64,000 bases of DNA from Lepas anatifera (GCA_034440635.1 JAOTON010001252.1:278501-342500), one strand, 5' to 3'. Numbered from the stretch's first letter, positions 1 to 10,817 are shown. Notes: a model not told the origin generated them from the sequence alone. Numbers and translations are program-made.

Positions 1-10
1 TCCGTGCATT

Positions 11-985
11 TCAGGGACGGCTACCTCTGGGAGAGTAAATAACATTGAAGTTAGCCTTTTTCAGGAATAAGACAATATTGGAAGTGTCAACAGTGCGGAA
101 TTCTCCCAGCAGATCCTCCAGTGAAGGGGCACCCGGCAGATATCGCGCCCTCTCAACCTCGTAGTCGCGACAATCCACCAAAACGTGTGTCACCGTGAGT
201 CGCCTGTCGCAGCGCGGGCACGCCGGCGGGCCATCACCGCAGAGGAGGTACGAGTGTGTCGCATGAGTGTGCCCTATGCGCAGCCTGGTGAGAATCACCT
301 CCTCTCTCCTACATTGTGCACTGGCTGACGACCACACCCCTAATTTGGGCTTCAGCAGCCGCAGCTTACTGCCCTTAGGGTCGCTGTCCCATGAGCACTG
401 CCACAAATAGCGAACGTATTCACGGATTTTCGGAAAGAAATCCGAAAATGGGATGCCTAGGCCGGTTGGCACCCGACCCTGAGCCGCTACCTTGGCACAT
501 TCGTCGGCGCGCTCGTTGCCAGGTATACCTACATGGCTTGGCACCCAGGCTATGATGAAAATTTTACCCTGGCAGTGTGCCCTATACATCCTGCGTCTTA
601 TAAGCTCTAAAACATGTGATGATGTCGGGTGCGTTTCAAACACACTCAGCGCTTGTATAGGTGTTAGTGAGTCTGAAAATGTTACATGTCGGCGTGTTCT
701 GGAAAGTAAAATATGATCCATGCAACGAAACAGCGCATACAGCTCAGCGGTGAAAACAGATGCGGTACTCGGCAGCGTAAATCTATTTTCAAAGGTCTCA
801 ACCACAAACGCGCATCCCGTTCCATTACCACTTTTCGACCCGTCTGTGTAGTATACGGAGTAATCTATGTATGAGTCATGCAGGTGCTGCAGGAAAACCT
901 GACATATCGCATTAGGTGGTAAATCCTTTGTCATTTCAAGTAGTCTGGTGTCGGTTTTAAATTCAGGTAAAACCCATGGTTCCAC
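11..985 (-). pseudogene. Non-LTR ORF2, RNase H domain and C-terminal zinc motif
   Basis: This open segment of 324 codons is the C-terminal part of ORF2. RNase H motifs appear in order: YTDGSKSG near residue 47 (first Asp), TAELYAL near 80 (Glu), FSDS near 103 (second Asp) and GNERADE near 158 (last Asp). RNase H removes the RNA template during target-primed reverse transcription. Near residues 248-272 there is a C-x2-C...H-x4-C pattern (CPRCDRR...HVLVDC), a zinc-binding tail common in this group. The segment is intact by itself, but the RT upstream is in another frame, so it is scored as part of a broken gene. The first methionine is only an internal residue. Confidence 0.85.
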
Positions 986-1072
986 TGAAGATGCGTGGTG
1001 AGTTTCGATTAGGCTAAGATCTATATCGGCTTCATCTGAGCCATTCGCATACCCTGAGCCCAGGGTGTCGTG

Positions 1073-1561
1073 CTAAAGTGCCGGAAGAGTGTCGGCCCGG
1101 CGCTGTAGTGTCTCAGAAAATAATTTTGGATATGCTGGGTGCCCGTGGAATTGTCTAACCTTTAAAGCGTATTTCAGCGATAAGAAACGTCGTCGCACCG
1201 ACAAAGGCATCTCGTCCGTATCCACCAGTAGGCTGCTGGTGGGCGATGTGCGGAAAGCACCAGTGATAATCCTTAAAGCGTGGTGGTTGACAGTGTCCAA
1301 TACTCGCTTGGCACTTTCCATGGCGGATTCGTAAACTATACACCCATATTCTACTGTTGACCTCACTAATGATCTGTACAGGGTCAACAATGTTTTGCGG
1401 TCAGAGCCAAACTTCATCTTTGTCAGAACTTTAAAGATATCCAGGGCCTTGAAGCACCTTTCCCGGAGCTGATTGAAATGAGGAGCATAGTTAAGCCTGC
1501 GATCAAAAATCAAACCAAGAAAGCGTGTTTCGTGAACAACATTAATTATTTGACCATACAA
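1073..1561 (-). pseudogene. Non-LTR ORF2, region between RT and RNase H
   Basis: These 162 codons continue the RT 'thumb' region. Patterns such as TRFLGLIFDRRLNYAPH, SLVRSTVEYGC and LDTVNHHALRIITGAF are typical of the segment that follows the catalytic fingers/palm in I and Jockey elements. It lies in a different frame from the RT upstream (1584-2594) and ends at a stop before the RNase H segment begins at 985, so at least two lesions separate these parts. Confidence 0.8.
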
Positions 1562-1583
1562 GGTAAGGACAGGGTCGGCACAC

Positions 1584-2594
1584 TCATTTCTTTTCCGGCA
1601 GAAATGGACACATTTTGTTTTTTTGCGTAGAAAACTGAAGCCCAGTTTTCGCGCTCCATCGTTGCAATTTATCCAGCCCGATCTGCAGCTGTCTCTGAGC
1701 GGAGGCGGTAGATGAAGAGGTTATCCACATGGCGAAGTCGTCCACAAAAAGTGCGCTGTCAATATTTGGCGGCAGATCATCGGCAACGACGTTAATAGCG
1801 ATGGCGAAGAGGGTCACAGAGATTACAGAACCTTGAGCCGTCCCATTTTCCTGAACATGCCGATTTGATAAAGTTTCGCCTTTTCTAAAACGGAAACGCC
1901 GATCTTTTAGAAAATTGGACACGAACCAACCCATGCGGTCCCTAACACCAAACCTATAAAGCTTTTGCAAAATGCTATGTCTCCATGCGCAATCGTAGGC
2001 CTGCTTAATATCGTAAAATACGGCAACAGTATGGTGTTTTCTAATGAAACCTTCACGTATGTCAGCATCAAGAGTCAATAAGTTATCGGTCGTACTTCGG
2101 GTTCTGCGAAATCCACATTGGATATTAGACAGTAGTTCATTGTGTTCCAAAAACCATACGAGACGAGTATTCATCGTTTTTTCCAGTAATTTCCCGACAC
2201 AGGACGTAGGTGAAATAGGACGATAGTCATCCGGGCTTTTACCATCCCTTCCCGGTTTCAGGATGGCGATGATAATCGCCTCGCGCCACTGTTCCGGAAA
2301 GTCATTTTTGATCCAAATCATGTTAAATATATCAAGAAGTGAGATAAGAGCGCATTCCGGGATGTGTGTCAGCATTGAATTTGTGATCGTATCCGGACCA
2401 GGTGATACAGATCTGCATTTATTTAGAGCGCTCCTGGGTTCGCGCAAAGTAAAAGGTGTATTATATGCCTGTGTGTTGTCATTACCAAAATTTACTAGCT
2501 TCATTTCCTCTCGCCTCCGAAAACACAGAAATTCAGTACTCTGGATCGCAGTACTGCACCTTGTTTTGAAGGCCAACGCCATTTGATTAGCCAC
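1584..2594 (-). pseudogene. Non-LTR ORF2, reverse transcriptase domain
   Basis: Residues 1-336 of this open frame hold the RT core. Visible motifs are SPGPDTI, ILKPGRDGKSPDDYRPIS, the GFRRTRSTTDNL motif, the first catalytic Asp block (VAVFYDIKQAYD), AQGSVISVTLFAIAIN and the catalytic FVDDFAMW. Most relatives have F/YADD, so FVDD is a variant that keeps both Asp residues. The first residues belong to another frame: the linker (2587-2925) overlaps here by a few bases and shows a frameshift at the join. The enzyme would copy element RNA at a nicked chromosomal target. Confidence 0.9.
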
Positions 2595-2925
2595 CGCCTA
2601 GCGGATCAGTTATTTTAATGTTGTTCTCTACCAAAACTGGGGCAGGTGCAGACCTGCGTTTGCCCTGAATTGACTGGACTCGAATCCACACCTGCGCCGA
2701 CGGAGTGAAGCGGTTTACAGAGGTTACGTAATCAACCCACCACCTGCGCTTTGAATTTAAAACGACAAGCCGAGCAGAAGCTCTGGCCTGTTTGAAAATG
2801 ATGTGATTGTGATATGAAGTGTGCTTCTTAAAGACTCGGAAAGCCCGTTTCCTTTTTAAAATAGCTTTTTTGCAATCAGTGTTCCACCAGGGGACTGGCA
2901 CATGTTTTGGACTTTTAGTCGTCAC
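2587..2925 (-). pseudogene. Non-LTR ORF2, linker between endonuclease and RT
   Basis: This stretch of 112 codons holds the PWWNTDCKKAILKRKRAF motif that precedes the RT domain in Jockey/I elements (pattern VPWWN...C..A...R). It joins the endonuclease region on its upstream side through a frameshift near 2930 and the RT on its downstream side through another near 2590. It has no known catalytic role. It is useful as a marker that the region between the two enzymes is not deleted. Confidence 0.75.
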
Positions 2926-2929
2926 TGGA

Positions 2930-4057
2930 ATACAAAGCCTAGCGGCCTAAATTACCATACCATTGAATTTTTTACTGCTTGTGTGGCCGAGGCCCCCTCT
3001 GTACGGAGGTCCGCCGAAACACACGCACTCCCCGAAAGCCTGCCCAGTCCGCTCGGCTGCTGTTCCATCGGATCTGTAAGTCTGTTGGAGCATGTGGACG
3101 GATCGGTTTAATGACTATAAGATAGTGGTCACTGCCAAAAGGTTCATCAAGAGTGTTCCAGTGAAACTGAGTGAGAAGGGATGGGGAGCAGATAGAAAGG
3201 TCAATGGCCGAGCATGAGCCGGAAGGGAAAGTTACATGAGCCTGTTCCAGCTGTCAGCACAGTTTTGTCAGTAGGACCTCTAACCTCTCCTCCAGAAAAG
3301 TAACATCGTGGCATAATCGCCTCTTGTTTGTGCTAAGCAAAGGAAATTAACCTTTATACCATTAAAAATATTAGGCTGCCACTTCGTGCACTTACCATTT
3401 TTCATCAGCGCAAACAGCAGGCCATCAGCCCGTAAAACCTCTAGAACTAGTTCCCGGGGAGAGGCTACAATCCTGTGACGTAGGCGCAACGCGGCCCGCT
3501 GATTGGTGCTGACAAACTGTGCTGACAGCTGAACGGGCTATGAGTGGCCCGGCCAGTGTTTAGGATACAAAGGGAATTTAGATGAAGGAAACGCTCTACA
3601 GTTCGGCCCCGAGAGTCGGTGCGGCCGGCGGACTCCCCCAAGCAGGGTTGTGGGCGTTAAAGTCGCCAAGTAGCATGAAGGGGGTCGGGAGTTGGTCAAC
3701 CAGATTATTCAATTCATATAAGTTTAGATTGCCTCCAGGTGGGAGGTAAATTGAACAGACTGTTAATTTTGTAAAACCGAGATCAACCCGGACGGCTACT
3801 GCCTGCAGCACTGAAACTAAAGAAATATGATAGCAAGGTGTGGAATGATGGACTCCAATCATAACACCCCCATAAGAAACGGTGGTACTAAAGATATCTT
3901 TCCTAAAAGTTTGATAATTACGGATGTTAACAGCCGCCCCAGGAGACAGTTTTGTCTCCTGCAGGCAAAAAATATAGGGTTTTTGATCAGATAAAATGTG
4001 CTGCAGGTCGCTAAAATTAGCACGCATGCCCCGACAATTCCATTGGATAATGGACAT
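2930..4057 (-). pseudogene. Non-LTR ORF2, AP-type endonuclease, interrupted
   Basis: The N-terminal part (3596-4057) starts with MSIIQWNCRG at the ATG on 4057. It shows the endonuclease motifs IQWNCRG (Asn), LQETKL (catalytic Glu) and LGDFNAHNPAWGS (Asp/Asn). The distal part, with SAIDLS and GSDHYLIV (the SDH motif with catalytic Asp and His), reads on the minus strand between about 3240 and 3070. A 299-bp MITE (3241-3539) separates the two parts, and further frameshifts lie near 3595 and 3010. The enzyme nicks the chromosomal target to prime reverse transcription. Confidence 0.85.
3241..3539. mobile_element. 299-bp MITE inside the endonuclease domain, TSD ATGAG
   Basis: The two ends are inverted: both read (C)TGTT(C)CAGCTGTCAGCACAG inward over about 29 bp. 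The insert is flanked by ATGAG at 3236-3240 and at 3540-3544. The endonuclease reading frame continues across the site if the insert and one ATGAG are ignored, which supports a simple insertion. Inside, on the minus strand, a 69-codon open frame (3280-3489) is followed by a GTAAGT donor-like site. I do not recognise this peptide. The superfamily is not assigned; 5-bp duplications occur in several groups. Confidence 0.75.
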
Positions 4058-4059
4058 TA
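4055..4059 (-). promoter_or_regulatory. TAATG stop-start overlap between ORF1 and ORF2
   Basis: On the minus strand the last frame of the ORF1 region ends in TAA (4059-4057) and the ORF2 ATG uses the same A (4057-4055). Such UAAUG overlaps are known in R1-clade elements such as SART1, where ORF2 is made by termination-coupled reinitiation. The same mechanism is inferred here. Confidence 0.6.
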
Positions 4060-4572
4060 CTGAAGGAAAAAAGAAACGGGCTTACTAAGCAGATGTGCCG
4101 ACCTAACCCTTCCAGGGCAGGGGGCAGTGCCCCCGGAAGGACCCTTGGCTGGTGCCGCGAAGGTCCCACCGAGCCGGTTACGTACCGGACCGCGGCCTCG
4201 TCCGCTTTCTAGCGAGGTACCGCGGGCTCGCGAGGTCTGGGGGTGGTCGGGAGGGCTCCCTGCCAGTCGTTTAACTGGGGACCTACCCCGCGAAGCAGCT
4301 TCAAAGTTCTTTCTGACCGCTGCCACCGTCGACGAAGGAGTCTGGGCGATAGGTGTTGGCGGTGGCTCAGTCTCTGATCGGGCCTGTGGCGGCGGCATTG
4401 CTGCAGTTGGGGGCGCTGATTCAGCGCCACAAACGGGTGGTTTGATGGGAGGCCGCATGCGGCGCCTCCCCGCGGGGAGGGCTTGCCTCCTCGTCCGACG
4501 ACTGTCCAGCCGTCTGACCCTTCAGGGTCGGGGTGAGCTGAGGCTGAACCCTGCTCACACTCTGCCCCAGCG

Positions 4573-5835
4573 CTAGGCGTTGGGGGTGGGGGGCTGGGGG
4601 GCGGGGGTGGCCCCGCACAGCCCCGCTCCTCCATCAGTGGGGACGAAACCCCGCCTTCCAGCCTCGGCAGGAGCCAGAGGCGAAGAGATGGAAAGGGGAG
4701 CGTCGTTGTGCTCCCGCCCCCGTCCGTCAGTGAGGGGGGGCCGCGGAGGAGGTGCCGCCTCCGGCTCAGGTGCCGGGGCGGCGGGCTGGCGTGTGAACAC
4801 CAGCCCCATCTTCCCCGCCAGGCGGACAAAGTCGGCCACGGTTAGGGAACGCATGACCTCCTCCGCGGTCATCCTTGGGGGGTTTGGTATGCCTGTAGAG
4901 GTTACCTGGGCGTAACTCTTCCGCGGGTGGGATGCCTCGTATGCTTCCCGGGCCTCGCGAAAACTGATCTGTTGTGTGGTCTTGATTGACAGTATTTCTT
5001 TCTCCCTCAGGAGCTCTGGGCATGAGCGGTCTGCTACCTGGTGTGAGCCTCCGCAGTTAGCACACTTCAGTGTTTCGGCATCACACTCAGCGGTGCTGTG
5101 GTGTGCGGATGAACATTTTCCACAAATACGCTTGCCTTTGCAGGATCGAGCAGTGTGGCCATACTTTTGGCACATGAAACATTGCATGGGGCTTGGCACG
5201 AAAGGCCTCACCCCGACCCGTGAGTATCCCACAAATATGTGCTTCGGCAATTCATCTGTGTCAAAGGTAAGTATCAAAGTGTCCGTGTCTAGCATTATTT
5301 CTCCACTTTTCCTTCGAATCCTATGCACCTCTACAACTCCGAAGTCCTCAAGTCCTTCCACGATCTCTTCCTCAGACAGTCCTCTAAGCTCCTGACTACT
5401 GACCACGCCCTTCCTAAAGTTTTTCGTTCTGTGTGCCTCTACCGAGATTGCGATTTTACAGGTCTTTTTGGTTCCGCCTTCCTTCCCACTAAATGATAGT
5501 TCAGAGACTAAGAGTGCACGCTCAGCATCCTTTGTGTGCGCAAATTCTACCTCCAAAGACCCGTCGCGTAGTTTTTGACATCTTTCTATTTTCCCTAGAT
5601 TTTCAAGTGCCTCCTTTCGTTTGAAGGGTGATAGAGATGCCAGCGATGTGTCCAGTCCTCGCATTACTAGGACACGAGGACAGGACGGTTGAGAGATGGT
5701 TTTTCGTGAACTAGGTGTCAGTGTTCGCGCAGTCCCTTCCCCTCTAGGGGGTTGGGAGATGTCAGCCTCCTGCTGGAGGTGGTGAGAGGGGTTTGCGGAG
5801 TTTGAAGAGTCCATAGGAAGATCATAAGGTTCCAC
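4573..5835 (-). CDS. Non-LTR ORF1 (gag-like RNA-binding protein)
   Basis: This is an open frame of 420 codons starting MEPYDLPMDSSN. Residues about 216-272 hold three zinc knuckles in a row: CFMCQKYGHTARSC, CGKCSSAHHSTAEC and CANCGGSHQVADRSC. They bind element RNA in the ribonucleoprotein. An RRM-like or basic middle region precedes them, and a Pro/Ala/Gly-rich tail follows. The frame stops at 4573, but downstream frames (4829-4209 and 4458-4057) keep a similar Pro/Ser/Arg-rich composition and reach the TAATG junction. The original ORF1 therefore probably ran to 4057, and one or two frameshifts now shorten it. Confidence 0.85.
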   Translation of the reverse strand: MEPYDLPMDSSNSANPSHHLQQEADISQPPRGEGTARTLTPSSRKTISQPSCPRVLVMRGLDTSLASLSPFKRKEALENLGKIERCQKLRDGSLEVEFAHTKDAERALLVSELSFSGKEGGTKKTCKIAISVEAHRTKNFRKGVVSSQELRGLSEEEIVEGLEDFGVVEVHRIRRKSGEIMLDTDTLILTFDTDELPKHIFVGYSRVGVRPFVPSPMQCFMCQKYGHTARSCKGKRICGKCSSAHHSTAECDAETLKCANCGGSHQVADRSCPELLREKEILSIKTTQQISFREAREAYEASHPRKSYAQVTSTGIPNPPRMTAEEVMRSLTVADFVRLAGKMGLVFTRQPAAPAPEPEAAPPPRPPLTDGRGREHNDAPLSISSPLAPAEAGRRGFVPTDGGAGLCGATPAPQPPTPNA

Positions 5836-6939
5836 CAGCCACGTGCGCCCCCCTTCCGACGAGGGTGCTACGAGGAGAGACGACGCACGGGCTGGCTATA
5901 CGGGGGGACGCCGCCGTTACAGAGGGGGAGAGAGACTCACCAAACCCCCTGCCCCGACAAAGGTCCCCCCTTGCACCTAGCCTGGACGGCCCCGGGCGGG
6001 GCGCGGACACCCCTCCCTCCCCGGGTGAAGTTGGGACCTCACCAGAGGAGGGAGGGGCAGCCGAGCCCCACCAAAAGCCGACAGACTTTTACAATGCTGC
6101 TACTCTTGTCGATGCCTTCAAGAGTTCCCCGCCCTTGCAGAAATCCAGACCAAAGTAGAGTGTTGCTGGAGGCACACGAACCAAAACAGCGCCTACCTCA
6201 GCCCAGCTACCAGGACTCCTTCATCCCGGGGTACGGGTCGGTGCGCAGCTCACCTTAATAAGACAGGCGCCCCCACACGGCCTCATCGGAGCAGGCGACT
6301 AACACCTGCTCGTCACAACTGATTCCCCGCTGGTCCGAGAGAAGCGAGTACCCAGCCCGCAGGGCCGGCGATTAGAGGGATCCAATCGTCAGCCACACGA
6401 CCCGGAGGCCCACATCCACCCAGACCATCCAGGAATCATAGGCACGTGCGGGGACGCCCATGACACTGGGAAAGAGTGGATAACTGGGAAGTTATGAGTT
6501 GGAAAAGGAAGCGGGTCGGTCTGCGCTGTCTAGCCCAGCCGCGCGCCGCACGCGACCGAGGTGTCCACACTCAAGACGAGCAAGAGTGCACACATCCCCG
6601 CCACCCGCGGAGACACGCCGGGCCAGATATCGCAGACAGTGGATAGGAGGGGTATTTAGGAGTGGACAGAAAGGATGCTTGTGGAGAGGCATGGACAGAC
6701 AAGGAAATAAGGAAAGAAGAGGAAAAGGATCAAGGAGTTTGTGGGATTTGAAGTTAGGAGGGCTAAGAAAGGATGAGGATGGCAGTCTCGATTTGGCCCA
6801 TAACCCGATGGCGGTAGGCGAAACCCATCCTGCCAACTGGGGTCGCGGGTGTCGTCACATCCCGTACCCAATTATCCATGTGCCGGACCAGTCAGCAGGT
6901 GCCAACAAGTCCGGCAGATGAAAATCGGTCCCCTGCGGG
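5836..6939 (-). other. 5' leader of the non-LTR element
   Basis: This is about 1.1 kb of GC-rich sequence upstream of ORF1, without a convincing gene. It is closely repeated at 32990-34093, and the match ends at the same base in both copies, so 6939 is taken as the true transcription start side. Elements of this kind use an internal promoter at the very 5' end; that role is inferred, and no motif was identified with certainty. Confidence 0.6.
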
Positions 6940-7079
6940 ACCCGTTAGGTAAGAAATCTCAATACTTGAGGCACTATAAATTAGGCATAAGAAACCCCAT
7001 GAACATGCAGATTGGACAGAACTGTAGGTAAGAAACTGTTCAAACTGATGAATTAAATGTTATTTTGCTATTTTCAGTG

Positions 7080-7670
7080 ATTGCTCTTTGGGGCTGCAAA
7101 AACCTGCATTTTCTCTGTTTTTCGAAAACTTGAAGGCGCAGGGGCGGGCTGAAAAAATTATAAATTCAAAATTTCAAGGTCAAATTCGAAATCAGCGGGT
7201 CCGAGAACATCAGAAACCCACTGGTCCCGAAAAATTAAAGACAAAGTTGCCAAAAAGGCCCCCCTATTATGCACCTTTTGTCGCCAGTTGGAAAAAACGC
7301 CGGGACATCTTTTTGTGCAATGTCGGAAAGTAAAAGAGTTTTTTATCATGTAAAGAGGTTTCTGCAAAGGAAACATGGTTTCGACGTAGCAAAGAATATT
7401 GACTCAATATTCGTTAACCCTGATGAAAGGCGCATATTTACACTGATCTATATAGCTGTGAAATGCATATGGTTCGCAAGGTTTCGCGGGGGCTCCCAGA
7501 ATGGAAACATTTTGAAAACTATTCAAAGCACGAATATCAAAACGACAAAAAACGTAAGCATCTTGAACGGAACAATCATGGGTTTCCAAGAAAAATGGAA
7601 TGGCTTGCATCGTCCGCTTTAAGCAAGCGTTGCACATCCATATTTATAGTTAAAGAACACTGAAACACGA
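7080..7670 (+). pseudogene. 3' end of a LINE ORF2 with zf-RVT zinc motif
   Basis: From about 7255 the plus strand encodes CTFCRQLEKTPGHLFVQC, the C-x2-C...H-x4-C zinc motif found at the C terminus of L1/Tx1-like reverse transcriptases. A frameshift near 7345 leads into KRFLQRKHGFDV...IYIAVKCIWFARF, the usual continuation to the C terminus, which ends near 7620. No RT core is present, so this is a 5'-truncated copy, the common outcome of incomplete reverse transcription. The upstream limit is uncertain. Confidence 0.65.
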
Positions 7671-7842
7671 CCACAGCACCCCATACACAGAGACACACTC
7701 ACACACACAGACCCACATCATACACTCACACAACCCACACATAACACAAACAAAAATACAAACACTCACCCCCACGCACACACACATTCCACGTGCCCAC
7801 ACACATACACGTAGAAATACACACGTAGTAATCGTATACACG
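7671..7842. repeat. CA-rich microsatellite
   Basis: An imperfect (CA)n tract with many ACACAC runs follows directly after the LINE fragment. It may have grown from the tail of that insertion. The long open frame on the other strand (Cys/Val-rich) is only a product of the low-complexity sequence. Confidence 0.85.
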
Positions 7843-8948
7843 GACTCACACAGCAACTCCAATGCAATTAACTGTATTTAGTTAGGTTTAAGTTTTCATG
7901 GAAAATCAGAATGTACGATTTGGAAAGACTTCGATGAGAAAGAGCATCGAACATATATTTTGTGCACATGAATGCGGCGGCACTGCGGTTGCAGATAAGC
8001 AAGAACACACCGTGTAAGTACCTAATGATGATAATGATGATGAGGTTTACGTAAATGGTGAGGGCTTATGATACAGTAATGATATGTGAATCAAATACAA
8101 GGCCCAGGCCGTCACTAGAAAAAAGTACAAATGTGCTACTCCGGTCACATTGGAAAAATCTTAGGGGGTTCACATTTTGCCCTCCCCCTCTCAAGCCTAC
8201 CCGGGCGACTGGATAACCAAAAGAACTTGTCCTTAGAATAACTAATAAATATATTTTTAAGTATAGAACAAGCAAAGAGAAAATCAGAAAATTGATTATT
8301 ACAGTAAAATCCTGGATTCGAACATGGGCTTCCCCTGTAAGAGCCGGAAATGGAAACCACTAAACCTTCGCCACCACACGACAGCTGGCCATTGTTAAAA
8401 CTTCCCTGATTTATTATCTTAAGCGCCATTTTTGGACAAACTGGTCAACATTTGCAAATTTTTTAGGCTGATTAAAAGATAATTAAATACAGCAGAACAT
8501 AAATTTATGCGTAAAAAATCTTGTTTTAAAACTTAAAATAGCTCCTGACCAAATTGAGAAGAGGAGCAGCTTCCAGCCTATTACCGGCACCGTTAACAAA
8601 TATGAATAATACAGGAGTGGCTTACCAAACATTCGCCGAAAATACAGAAATAATTGATGACATAATTATCAGGATTTTTCAAATACCAACAAACCAGATT
8701 TTTTGCGACAATGTCCCTTTAAGGAACATCTTTAAATTACCAAGTACGCGAATAGAAGACACCTCTTGGAAAACATAACTAATATAAAACGCAGTGAAGA
8801 CGACGGAGTGAATGTTACCCTCCACCCCAGATCCCCTAAAGCGAAAGTACACAACATGCAATACGTATTTTCTTCAACAACCAGTTACCCCCTAGGGAAG
8901 CTACCTACAAGTGCGACCCGTTCTTGGATCCCGGCCACAGCATCTTAC
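7843..8948. other. ADCK1 downstream intron, no gene seen
   Basis: This is AT-rich sequence between the LINE end and the last ADCK1 exon found. A short ATGATGATAATG tract occurs near 8025, and one tRNA-like segment at 8305-8378. The expected last ADCK1 exon (roughly 25-30 residues) was not found here in any minus-strand frame. Confidence 0.5.
8305..8378 (-). other. tRNA-Val-like segment, probable SINE head or tRNA pseudogene
   Basis: On the minus strand a GGTTTAGTGGTTTCC A-box-like stretch is followed by CTCTTAC in the anticodon position and by the B-box GTTCGAATCC. The order and spacing resemble tRNA-Val(TAC). The stems are not well paired, so a working tRNA gene is unlikely. A tRNA-derived SINE head is the best reading. 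Confidence 0.4.
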
Positions 8949-9233
8949 CTCGTAGAGCCTGAGTTTGAGCAGTATCCATTGCTGCCGGAACAGCACGGAG
9001 GCGCGTTGCAGGGCGCTCTCGCACTGTCGGTACTGTTCTGCTTGCACGGCTCGCACGCAACAAATGCTCATGGTTATCAGCGAGGTCATGCTGCCACGCG
9101 TGCCCAGGCTGCTCTCGATGCCCCGCAGCAAGTCGTTCGTTTTGAAGACCAGCAGCAGCTCGCGCGGCACCTTGTTGAGCACATCAGCGATCTCCGGCAG
9201 GTAGCGCGAAACCTCCTCCTTGATGGTACCTTC
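8949..9233 (-). CDS. ADCK1: ADCK1 exon, C-terminal UbiB region
   Basis: This 285-bp exon (95 codons, phase 0 at both ends) starts after TTTGCAG and ends at GAG|GTAAGATG. It reads EGTIKEEVSRYLPEIADVL, then NKVPRELLLVFKTNDLLR, then GIESSLGTRGSMTSL. These are the conserved C-terminal helices of ADCK1, where VPR...KTND.LRGIE..LGTR is the family signature. It should follow the exon at 37798-37995 directly, across a 28.5-kb intron. The protein still lacks about 25 residues at its end, and that exon is probably beyond the left edge. ADCK1 is a mitochondrial member of the UbiB atypical kinases, linked to mitochondrial morphology and lipid/coenzyme Q biology. No lesion is visible. Confidence 0.9.
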
Positions 9234-9458
9234 CTGCAAAGATATGTCAACTAAGCAGACCGGCCACATTATGATCTCGCACATTGTGTCACCAGCCATA
9301 GATTTTGCTGCTTGGGCGGTGATGGTGATAAAAGGAAGTGGGTTTGTGCCGTACCCACCTGAAATATATTTGTGGGCTCCACGGGTCATATGGCGTGGCC
9401 AACTCGTTCCCTGTTGGAAGGGTTTCTCGGGAGCCAGCTTGCTCCTTGTTCAGGGAAG

Positions 9459-9531
9459 CCGCCGGGCCTTGAACCCGGGTCGGTTGAATGGAAGCCAGCT
9501 ACAACTGACCACTCCACTACGGCGCCCACTA
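9459..9531 (-). other. tRNA-like SINE head
   Basis: On the minus strand, GTAGTGGAGTGGTCAG resembles an A box and GGGTTCAAGGCCC a B box, with tRNA-like spacing and a paired outer end (GGCGCC near the start). The anticodon arm is weak, so this is more likely a tRNA-derived SINE or pseudogene than a gene. It is intronic in ADCK1. Confidence 0.4.
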
Positions 9532-10770
9532 CCTCCACTACCTGGGAGAACTAATAATCTTCCCCGCGGTAATTTATTCCCAGTTCAAGACAAGAATACA
9601 AAACAACCAACTACAACAAAACACGAAAACCCGGCCTGCGGCCTCGGCAGGTGCCGCTCCGGCGCAGGAGAAGTCGATGACTGCACTGCCGTGCACTGCA
9701 CCTTGTCATCTGGTATCGTCATCCCGAAATATACTCACGTACAAACCTTATTTAAGTTTGTGCCACGCATGCGTAGAGCAATGCCAGTATACTAAGCCAC
9801 TGTGTGGTTTAAAGGCTGTACATTATGGTGTCCCAAAATACCACTTTTTCATCTGTGCAATCTTGCCTGTTGACACCGCATTCTCCTTTGGGTTAATAAT
9901 GAGCATGACATAAACCTCCCCCCAAACTGGTGGAACGTGAAAATCATCGTATTGATTTGAAATGGGTTCATTTGAAAGCTTAAAACGGAGCAAAACATAT
10001 TTCCCTCATACAAATCGATGTAAAACCAATTCTTGATGGTTTATACCACTAAGAAGTTTCGAACTGCGAGATCACTGGCCAAAGGCGGATTTGATAGACT
10101 TTTTTCGGGGGAAAATTTTTTCAGCCTGGGAAAAATGGGGAGTAATATAGTGTCTTTTTTCAAGAAAATGGACGAGAATTGGCCAGAGTGAGCTAAATTT
10201 GACCACTTCCAAGGGCAAAGCTGAATTCATTTTCCCCTGGAACTGTCAATGGCATGGAAAGCAGGCGTTCATTGTACAAATGATTGTTTCATTTTCTCGC
10301 AACTGATCGGTGCAGTCAAAACGACGCACCATATCATCAAGCCAATCGCTTTAATGGGTTTATTCGGAAGCCCATGAATTAGAAAGGAAACTGATTCTCA
10401 GACAAAATGCTGTTAGACTACTTCTTCTAGCTCTATATTCATATGTTTACACGCGCACGTCATCCAGCTCTTTTTTAGAGACTCGGCGCTTCGAGACGGT
10501 GTCCGCAGATTACTGCCAGGTTCCAAACCCTCATTTCACCGATCGTTCCACGCTGTCGTTTGTGACTGCTAGATTTTCCATTAAAGCGTTCACACTGATG
10601 AAGTCTGCATCACTCGCCGACTCCTGGGTGGTACCCACTGGTTGCTGACGTTCGCCCGCTGAATGCCGGCCAGGAGTGCGGTCTGACGATGTCGCAGAGC
10701 CTTTGCATCGCTTGTCAGCTTATCTGAGCCTGACAACATCGGCTTTCCCGGTGCCAATTTTTCTAGCTGT
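9532..10770. other. ADCK1 intron, no gene seen
   Basis: I see no coding region with family signals here. One stretch near 9822 (TATGGTGTCCCAAAATA) resembles the end of the palindromic transposon at 55362-58145 and may be a decayed relative. Confidence 0.4.
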
Positions 10771-10817
10771 GTGACTGGCAGGAGTGCAGCAACTACGTCT
10801 GCATTTTCATCTGTTGA

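Larger units (their letters stand above)
1..6939 (-). mobile_element. I/Jockey-type non-LTR retrotransposon, nearly full length, inactive
   Basis: Reading on the minus strand, a GC-rich 5' leader (about 6939-5836) is followed by ORF1 with zinc knuckles and then by ORF2 with an apurinic-type endonuclease, reverse transcriptase and RNase H. This order, with RNase H present, is typical of the I/R1/LOA side of the non-LTR tree. The 5' end is placed at 6939 because a second copy (32494-34093) stops being similar at exactly the same base. The 3' end is not in the window: ORF2 stops near position 10 and the tail lies beyond the left edge. ORF2 is split by several frameshifts and by a MITE, so this copy cannot be autonomous. 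It sits on the same strand as ADCK1, downstream of the last ADCK1 exon found. The exact clade is an inference. Confidence 0.85.

Noticed and set aside
4127..4915. Plus-strand Pro/Arg-rich frames opposite ORF1
   Set aside because: They are shadows of the GC-rich ORF1 tail on the minus strand and have no family signal.
7650..7862. Minus-strand Cys/Val-rich 70-codon frame
   Set aside because: It is translated (CA)n microsatellite.
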